Part shown: positions 14,186 through 22,329 of the stretch, one piece after another
Layout: every line of letters starts with the position of its first letter
How positions within the stretch are numbered: position 1 is the stretch's first letter
Assembly (NCBI RefSeq): GCF_025602895.1
Contig: NW_026516419.1
Span: forward strand, 1 to 49,419
Length of the DNA: 49,419 nt
From: Polychytrium aggregatum
Lineage: Eukaryota > Chytridiomycota > Chytridiomycetes > Polychytriales
Direction: 5' to 3'
Notes under the pieces: model-generated
The model's input: only the letters and a program-made list of their open reading frames with translations
Database searches by the model: none
What the model was told of the DNA's origin: nothing
Translations under genes and position numbers: made by a program

Positions 14186-17100
14186 CTACAAGTATCTCAT
14201 CGAAAAGCCCAAGCGCTCAAACGTATCGCACGACTTTTTCGCCGGCATGGGCGGGAACGGTTGGTTGGTGTGCAGAACCCGCATGAGCGGGCGTACGTCT
14301 TTGCCCTCGGTCTGCCACTCGCTGACCAATTTGGCCGCATAGTCGTCGAACTGCTCGTTTTCACGATCCATTTGGTTGAGCAGAGCAAGCTCCCGCACCA
14401 GCTCGCTGGCTTGCTTAGCCTTCTTGGTCTTCATGTTCTCTTGCTGCAGGGATCCCACAGGATGATGCGTCACCGATTCGCAGTCAAGACATCAATGATA
14501 CCGTCGCAGGAAGCCATGTTGTCAGTCACGAACTTTCAGACTCCTGAGGCGAGTGTCCCAAACACACGCAGTGTAGTGCCTCCCCCCTGCACTTCCGCCA
14601 AAGTCGTCGACCAGGCCCTGGTACCTCTCTCCAAGCTCAGAGCCATTTCGGTCGGACCTGGCGCGATCCTACCCTCCGCCCAATGCAGCTCAGCCGCCCT
14701 AACCGCTCACCATTTGTTTCAGGTGGAACTCTTGAAGCTTGTGGCAGGCATCTTGGCGCCTCTGCTGCTTCACTTGGTTTTCAGCAAGCTGTTTGGCGTA
14801 TTTTTCTTCGATTTCCAATCGCGACCGCTTGTCCGCTTCCACTGCTTCGTCCTCACTCTTCTTCTTCAGCATCAGCTGTGGAAAACCGCGTTTGTTCGAG
14901 TAGCCCAAGAATATCGCCGTCGCCGTCGGGTGCGACATCACGACGACAGTTATGCGATTTCCAGAGTTTAGATTCACCATATCGGCCCGAGAAGCACCTG
15001 TTGTGGTGCCTGTGACAGTTTTGCGGAAGAATAGATTCCTTCCGGCTTCCATCTGACAAACCATACTCTGGTTCCAGCGCGCCTCTATCCATTCGCACAA
15101 GTCACCCCACCCAGGCTCGTCTCACCTGTGCCAGACGGAACTCTTCAATCTCCTTGATCATCTTGGCCGTCTTCTTCTTCCTTTCGATTTCTTTCTGGAT
15201 CTGGCCACCCCAGTCCGCATCGGCATTCTTGGCAATAAATCCGTCAATGCGCTGGTCCTTCTCTTTGGACATTTCCTCCTGCTGACGAGCAACTTCCTCG
15301 AGCCGCTGCTGTCGGATCCTAGCGCCAGAGAGAGACAGAGCACGAGCTCGCTGAGCATGCATCGACACACTTGGCACAAACCAGCAGCCTTCGCGCTGGG
15401 TCGCTGGTGATCCGTGCAGAGGAACCTACTGAAACTTTGTCCGCTCTGCATCCTTGCGTTTGTTGTTGAGAGATAGCTTGACGGTGTGAAAGCGATGGTT
15501 CCCGTCATCAACGCGCTGCTCTTCCTCTCGCTTGCGCCGCTCGGTTTCCTGTGAAGCTCGCAAGAATTAGTCCGGTCTAGGCCAGCCTCAGTTGATAGCA
15601 ACGGCGGAGTCTGGTCAGCCGCTCCGATGCCAACCAATACGTCGCAGCTCGACTCATCGACCATGGGCCCAGACACCAGCTGCTGGTGCAGAGATGCGAG
15701 TCGACCAAAGCAGCATAGCCTGCGATCAAGCCGATGGAAATCGGGTGACGCAAAACATGCCCACCTCTTTGTCCCGCATGTTGGCCGAGAGTCCTCGTCG
15801 AATCTCCTCGGTCTGCTTTCGGTGTTTCTCGACATCCTTCTCCTCCATCATGCGCTCGTCGTGCAAGGCTTTCTCGTTGACTTTTGAGTAAAAATCCCTC
15901 TCTTCCTGCAGCACAGAGACCTCATCAGCCACCCATCCGACCCCAGGCGCCGCCCGGGCGACCTTGATGCATGTTTCAAGCACACTGAATATGCTTGTTT
16001 CGAGTAAGTTGTCGGGAGGCTCGCGCGGTCTGTACCTGCTTTAGCCGCCTTTCTTCATTCTCTCGATTGATGGCTTGGTGACGCTGAAACTCTGCGACCT
16101 GCAAGGTGGCCAAATAAGCTTGTTCCCGCGCTTCATCCAGTTTTTTGTTCTTCAACTCTCGCTGCAGTCGCTCTTTATCGTCTTCCATTTGCCGCACAGT
16201 CTTGACGGCCTCATCCTCTTGCGCTTTGTAGATGATTTGCTGCTCGCGCTCGTGGAGCACATTGGACATGAGCAACTGAGCATGGAGCGCCTTAACTCGC
16301 GATTGCTCGACATATTGCATTCGCCGGGCCCGCTCGACTGCTATCCGCCGTTCGTCCTGCCGCACGAGCTCCCAGGCCGCATCGACTTTCTTGCGCTCCT
16401 CCTATTGTGAGTACATTGACGATCGCAGATCTCGGTTATGCGCGGTCGGTTTGTTCGCTGTCAAGAACGCTGCCACACTGCTCAGCAGACGCTCATGACA
16501 AATTACAATCTCCGGCATCTCATTCGATCACGACCAGAGAGTGAAGTTGCAACATGCACATTGTTTCTATTCTGAAGATAAAATCGCCAGTCGATAGGAT
16601 GAAAGGCAGCCATACCTCGGTCGACTTTTCTCGCTCGGCCTGGGCAGCCAACCGCTTCTTGCGCTGGCCCATGATGGTGTTTTCCCATGTCTTGACGGTC
16701 TCGAGTGACTTGTGGTGCAGTTTTTCTTTCTTTATCCGCGGATTTAGAAGCCGGCCCGGAGACCCGACACCACGGCAGACCATTCCATCGAAGAAACCGA
16801 CGGTGCCAGTGTCGCCAGCAAGCATCCATAGGCGGGGTCACCACAAAGTCGCCAAGGAGTATTCATCAGTTGCAACCACCAGCAAACATGTATAGGTTGA
16901 ATATTCAGAGAGAAATGTCAGTACTGGTTGGATTGAAGCAACAACCGATCCGAACCAACACTGATGGTAAGCCCGGCTGTTCGTGCCTCTGAAGCAGCAG
17001 CACAGACAATCCGATGCAAGACCACACCGGTGCCCGGTCTGTGCGGCAACCTGAAGCAACAGCCGTCAGGCGAGAGCGAAACACAATAGCGCCACCGACC

Positions 17101-17727
17101 TCGCGTTTAAATGACTCGCGAAACTCGTTCAGCGTCTGGTCATTCAGGGCTGCCTTCCGGATCTTCTCCAACTCAGCTTCGTTGATGAGAGTGTGTCCGA
17201 TGGCGATGTTCATCGAGGCTATGCTCGAGGGCGGCGCCTCGTAGGAAACAAAATCATCGGGTGCTGCCGGTGTGTTGGCGATTCATGAGTGCGGAGTTAG
17301 TACCTTAGCGAGATATACTTGTGTCAGGGGGGGGGCAGTAGCAAGTCACGATGATCGTTCCGTCTGGCAGCTCGGCAGCTCGGGTATGCCGTAGGCAGTG
17401 CATAATTGGTCTCGCCGTCGCTGCCAGAAATACCCTGCTTCACATGTAGCAGCTGTTGGCTACGCTTCCTGCAAATCAGACTCAAGCGATCTATCATGGC
17501 CGAGTCGTTTGATTGCAGAGTCCGGAGACTTGCTGCCTCCACGGCATCGACGATTTGGGTCTGACAAATCTACCTGCGCTGAGATTCTTTCCATGCGGCT
17601 TGATCAGCTTGGCAATAGACGGCAGGGGCATGAGGTCGTCGTCGCAACTGTAAGGGACAAATTTTGGGGGATCTCTTCTTCGGCGGCGGCGGACGGGAGG
17701 AGGCAGAGTAACATTGATGCGATCCAT
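14186..17727 (-). CDS. CFAP210: CFAP210 (CCDC173), axonemal coiled-coil protein with TPH-type domain
   Basis: Nine exons join in phase to 557 aa: 17727-17574, 17263-17100, 16729-16616, 16401-16036, 15905-15765, 15548-15430, 15318-15126, 14875-14711 and 14443-14186. That is close to the vertebrate length as I recall it. Recognisable family segments are LETVKTWENTIMGQRKKRL, ARRMQYVEQSRVKALHAQLL and an almost continuous charged coiled coil (Trichohyalin-plectin-homology type). CFAP210 belongs to the microtubule inner proteins of ciliary doublets. Its presence argues for a flagellated zoospore. The first exon (MDRINVTLPP, six-Arg run) is inferred from phase and position; the conserved part surely includes 17213 (MNIAIGH) onward. 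Donor of intron 2 is GTCGGT. Confidence 0.88.
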
Positions 17728-18955
17728 GGGCAGAAGGTATGCCAGGGTGCCGCACAGCGCCAGTCCGATGAAAGAAGAAAAGATCAACGGTACGTCGATC
17801 GGTGGTGTCGATGGATATTCGACGTTGGTCGATATTCGCAGCAACGATTGCAGTAGATGTGCGTTGTAGATGTGCGTTGCAGACCAGCAGATCGAAGTTG
17901 CCGTTTGGGGGTGGGGAGAATCGCGGAGAGGAAAGCAAAACAAGGAGAGTCGAAAGACTAAAGATGTTATATAGGCTCGCTCAGTCTCGGTTTTGCTGTA
18001 CTGTGGCCCCTCCAAAGGAATAGATCATGGCCCGCTGTGGGGATGCGCCAAGGACAATAAGGCCAGGGCAAGGCGATAGGGACGGCCTTGGAGAGATGGG
18101 CCACATGTCCCCTTGCACGACACCACCAAACAGTCCATCGGATTACCACACCAAATGCCCGAAAAATCGACAGGGATACCTACCTCGAGCTGCAGTGCCT
18201 GCGATTGAAAGAGCTGCTGTAATGCGTCGAGGGGCCGGTGTTTGAAGGAAGTATGTCGGCACTCTTGCCCGCAACGGTGCTCTCGGGGATGATGGGAGCG
18301 TGGGCAACTGGTCGGGTGTGGGAAAGTGACGTCAGCGACACAAGTTCATCGAGTGAGTGCACCATACATATGGCAGAGAACCTCCTTCTGCGCTCATCCG
18401 CCGCTTCTCCGAGTGGCCCGGTTGGAGTAGATGGGCTGAAGCGGAGGGACTGAAACGATTCCAGGTGATTTCGCCTTTGTCACTTTGTCTGCGAACAGCT
18501 TGAGCACCAAGTGCGGCCTCCAGGTCCGAAACAGCCTCCCTACTCGTGAGGCTCGATTTGCGGAGCAGCGGCATGCGAACGGATCCATTGCCCCCAGCAT
18601 CAAGATACCTGCACGATATCTATGGTTGGGCTTTCTCGAGAATAGATCTGGCAGAGCGTCCTATCTTGAGCGAGGTCGGTCGGTAGGTAGGTGGGAAGCG
18701 GAGCTGTTTGGGCAGACTGTCCGGCGGTCGAACGGGCCATTGTTCAGTAGAGACATTGTCGTCGCTGCCCAATCATGGCCTACCTTTCTTTCCCGACGAC
18801 CATTCCCGCAATCGATAGTGGCTATACTCTGCTCAGACGAAGCGAGACACACTGCCCATTATGATTATGCCAACAGTCAAACGGCCACTCAGAAAACCCT
18901 CCCGGCAAGGCCATCGGGTCGCTTCTCCGTGCCCAGTACTGAGCGGATACTTTGA
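17728..18955. other. No gene recognised
   Basis: ORFs on both strands (for example plus 18485-18955) show no domain or codon pattern that I can support. Part is probably the CFAP210 promoter. Confidence 0.45.
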
Positions 18956-19430
18956 TCATGTTGCGTACTGCACAGTCGCCGCATCACAACCCCTGCCCCT
19001 ATAGCTACTCCAGAAAGAAGCTGGATAGTGCCCATTTGTGCTATCTGGCACTTCCACCACTGCCTGCTGGTTTGGGATCACTGCCCTGAGATGCGATATG
19101 CGTTCAGCCATTTGGACAGCTCCGTACAAAATGTGGCTTCTTAAAGTCAAGGTCATCGGGGGCAAACGAGTGTGGCCGTGTGTTTTGGGCCTTGGGGGTC
19201 TCTGGCGATTGTGGAACTGGTCAAAGTACCTGGCGAGCCTGAATCGCTGTGCGCTCGATGGATATCGTTTCCCTTGCTCCCACGATGCACTCCCAATAGT
19301 AGTCACAGTGCCGATCTCTTTGGATATGCTGGTCGGTCATGGTGGATGGGCGTGTATTCAAGACCAGGAAAGGCACCATTTACTCTCGGAATCAGAGTGC
19401 CTTGTTTCGTTTTAGACGCACTGCATGGCT
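18956..19430 (-). mobile_element. Degenerate Fanzor (TnpB-like) relic
   Basis: The minus-strand peptide SASWEQGKRYPSSAQRFRLA then RYFDQFHNRQRPP aligns with NASWKQGKGYASSPRRLRFA then KYFEQFIHHQRRPP in the RuvC-II region of the 22-25 kb Fanzor. The DNA of 19190-19340 aligns collinearly with 22665-22810. The reading frame is lost just downstream (toward 19150) before the zinc ribbon. Upstream, a frameshift or stop separates the MTDQ segment from the VTTIGSASW segment. No ORF spans the domain. This is a pseudogene fragment of the same family, more diverged than the main copy. Confidence 0.8.
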
Positions 19431-19848
19431 GAAACCTCATATCAGATTGAGTAAAATCCGGTTCGGGAAGCTGAGAAGCGGTGAACGGATCGGCGGAAGC
19501 TCTCCCTACAGAGACAAATACATGGCAACCCGGACGGCATATGCAAATAAATGAATGTCCTGGTCCAGAACCTCAATGTGATGGAAGGCGGCGCCCGAAC
19601 AATGTGCATCGCTGGCTAGGGCGACCATTGTTTCTAACTGTGATTGACTGCAACCCGATCGCTTTGTGTGCGAAGGGTCCTGAAGGAGCGGTGTGCTCCT
19701 GGAGCGCCTTGAGCCTTCTGCAGCCTTGCATCGCCCTTTACCTCGACCCTGAGAGAACGACGACGATACCCGAGTAAAGGTTCGTCGAGGACGAGGAGCT
19801 GATCCAGTACTCCGAAATGTCGCTTACATTCATATTTGGTGCAGAGTC
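19431..19848. other. Upstream of the claudin-like gene
   Basis: No gene recognised. Part may be further decayed Fanzor-element sequence upstream of the relic, but I could not align it by eye. Confidence 0.35.
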
Positions 19849-21120
19849 ATGACAACAATTCCCAGATCACCGTACTGGTACCTACTGATCCTGCACATCA
19901 AGAGGCTGCAGCGATCTTCAAAAGATGAACGCCGCATCAGAGTGACTGCGTTCCAGCGAATTTCCCTTGCCATGATGGGGCTACTGGGCTCGGTCTTGCT
20001 GCTGGGCCTCTCGATCTACTCTGCAATATCGGATACTTGGGTGTATTCGCGCAGCTCATCCGGCACCGAGACTCGATACGGGCTCTTCCAGGTGTGCATG
20101 ACTCGAGGAAGCTGGTCAGGCTGCCAGCACTGGGAAACGATATGGTAAGCATAGCGATAAAAGTCACCAAAGAAGTGCATTGTATAGCTCAGTCGACTTG
20201 GCAGCGAAGCACCAGGGCTACAGAGCCGTGGGTGCAGCTGAGCCGAGCAACGTATCCAAAACTCGCTGGCTGTTCGCGATGAGTGCGAACTCTTTGTTTA
20301 TAAATCAATTTGCTTTCTTCGATGGGCCCGATTGACTGATCGGCCGGGGAACGATCCGGTCGGGTGGTCACTTGCCGGCCGGCATGTACGACTCGCAGCC
20401 AGAGCCAACTGCTGCGAATGTTCCTTAATACCGGACACAGCTCCTCCCATCTATCTAGCTTCCAAGCCAGCTCAGCAGCGTGCATCTCAGCGCCAGCTGT
20501 GCTTGTGATCATGGTTACTGGAATCATGTTTGGAATCCTGAGCATCAGTAAGGCCCGCTGCTTCGGCGGATGTTCTTCGGGAATCGAGTCGCTGGTTGTC
20601 CGTGCGCCATTGGGCTCTGGGCGCGAGAGTAACCTTGACGTACTACCACCAGTCCTGCAGATTGTTTACTTGCTGGGGACATTTGATTCCAAGGTCGTCA
20701 CCAAGACCTTCTGCACTTGGATTTGCACATTCGCTGCACTCTATGGTACGAGCACTGCTGCACCGGCGTGTTGGAGAATCGCAGTCGGCAATATCTATGA
20801 TTCAAATGCTGGGTGCGTTTCTGTTGAACATGGCACTGAGAATGCTGTATTTTCCGGCGGTTGCGTTCCTCCCAGGATTCTGCCAAATGGTGGCATCGGT
20901 TGCAATGGCCGGGGCATTCAGGAACGCCATCTCTCACCTGAGCTCGCAGCCATCCACTGCGATCTACAGCAACGCCAACGCACAGCCGGTGCTCGGGACG
21001 GGCGTGATGATTGCTCGAATGGGCTGGTCCATGATTTTTGTGCACACCATCGCGCTGGGATCCATGTATGAGGGGTTTCGGGCATGGTCGAGAATGGCCC
21101 GAGAACGCGGCACATTGTGA
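19849..21120 (+). CDS. Four-transmembrane protein, claudin/PMP22- or SUR7-like
   Basis: Starts at ATG 19849. Exons 19849-20144, 20459-20547, 20653 to about 20693, and about 20785-21120 join in phase to about 253 aa. The third intron may instead be shorter, keeping more of 20694-20745. TM1 is MMGLLGSVLLLGLSIYSAI. The first extracellular loop has W, then GLFQVCMTRGSWSGC, the W-GLx-C-C signature of the claudin/PMP22 superfamily. TM2 is APAVLVIMVTGIMFGILSI. TM3 and TM4 lie in the last exon (QMLGAFLLNMALRML and GWSMIFVHTIALGSMYEGF). Topology suggests a plasma-membrane organiser or cell-wall/eisosome-type protein. Function is not known and the superfamily call is by motif only. Confidence 0.6.
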
Positions 21121-21533
21121 GGAATCGAGAGCAGATAGGGGGCAAGCGGAAAGCCCACAGCGCCATGCACTGCGCTTTTCGTGGGCTATATGTCGCAATT
21201 GAATCTTTGCTCGAGTGAACGATAAATTACAGCGCAACGGGGCGCTCCGAACACGCTTCCGACTGCAACTGTTTTTGTGGCAGGGATACACACACATGCA
21301 AAATCCAGAGCGACGGGGATAGCTCAATGAGACCCGATTGGTGAGCGCGGATTGCAAATGGCGGTGCTTGACTGTAGCATCGGGTGTCCTGTTTGATTTG
21401 GAAGGACGGCGTTGCGATGAGGCTGCATATTGGGTGACGACGGGCCGAATGGTGGTGAATTGCAGCGACAGAACTGTATAGGTTTAAATAGTGCGCCGGC
21501 GGAATCCCTCGATAACGAGGTTGGGTTACACCA
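21121..21533. other. Intergenic before the tRNA cluster
   Basis: Nothing recognised apart from the immediate 5' flank of the tRNA genes. Confidence 0.45.
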
Positions 21534-21606
21534 GGGGAATTAGCTCAGATGGTAGAGCGCTCGCTTAGCATGCGAGAGGCACGGGGATCGATACCCCGAT
21601 TCTCCA
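21534..21606 (+). tRNA. tRNA-Ala (AGC)
   Basis: 73 nt with a complete cloverleaf. The acceptor stem GGGGAAT pairs with ATTCTCC. The D-loop contains box A (TAGCTCAGATGG). The anticodon loop CTTAGCATG carries AGC. The T-loop is GGGGATCGATACCCC (box B). No intron and no encoded CCA are seen. Confidence 0.96.
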
Positions 21607-21613
21607 CTCATCC

Positions 21614-21686
21614 GCCCGGCTAGCTCAATCGGTAGAGCGTGAGACTCTTAATCTCAAGGTTGTGGGTTCGACCCCCACGTTGGGCG
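21614..21686 (+). tRNA. tRNA-Lys (CTT)
   Basis: 73 nt. The acceptor stem GCCCGGC pairs with GTTGGGC (two G-U pairs). The anticodon stem-loop TGAGACTCTTAATCTCA carries CTT. Box A TAGCTCAATCGG and box B GGTTCGACCCC are intact. It lies 7 nt after tRNA-Ala. Confidence 0.96.
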
Positions 21687-21690
21687 ATCA

Positions 21691-21764
21691 GCTCCTATGG
21701 CGCAATTGGCTAGCGCGTTCGGCTGTTAACCGGAAGGTTGGTGGTTCGAGCCCACCTAGGAGCG
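21691..21764 (+). tRNA. tRNA-Asn (GTT)
   Basis: 74 nt. The acceptor stem GCTCCTA pairs perfectly with TAGGAGC. The anticodon loop CTGTTAA carries GTT and the T-loop is GGTTCGAGCCC. It lies 4 nt after tRNA-Lys. With so little room between the three genes, each probably relies on its own internal A/B boxes. Confidence 0.96.
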
Positions 21765-22329
21765 ATTCATTTTTCCAGTTTTGCAGCCAGATTGCTGTTG
21801 TCCCTGCTCTGCTCTTCTCGCCGTCTTCCAGCTCTCTCCCATCATATCCCAATCGCATGGCAGCTCGCCCTGTCTGCGGTGACTGCTTCCCAGCGGATGC
21901 TCTCTTGTCTGTGGCTGCCCATAGTGCTGTGGCGCATGCTGCACGTGACACATTGCCACCTGACCGCTGGTGTCTCGCCCAGCAGCATCCCTTTCTGACA
22001 CTATGAAAAAATTTCTTGTTAAAAAAATCAGCGAGAACGAAAAAACGCGCTCTCGGAGCCACCTCGGTCGGCGAGAAGAGCAGTCTCTGGCGAGAGACCC
22101 CCGAGGGAAGGCGAGAAGCCTCTCGCCGTCACACACACACACTTTGCACAAGGGAGTCAAACACCTCCCATCGACCATCCCAAGAGGGATGGCAACCCCG
22201 AAGTGGACTGCCCAGAATATGGGCGACCCGGCATCCACTGTCGACATACTCAAGGAGCAGTGCGAAATACTTACAGTCCATCCAGAAAGAAACAGGACAC
22301 TCTCTGGTTTCATATGTCTGAAGCCTGCT
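21765..22329. other. Intergenic between tRNA cluster and Fanzor element
   Basis: A (CA)n run lies at about 22131-22142. No gene recognised. A minus-strand ORF running through from the Fanzor 3' end is discussed as a possible displaced C-terminal tail. Confidence 0.4.

Noticed and set aside
18485..18955. 156-codon plus-strand ORF between CFAP210 and the Fanzor relic
   Set aside because: No ATG-supported conserved domain or membrane feature; not supportable as a gene.
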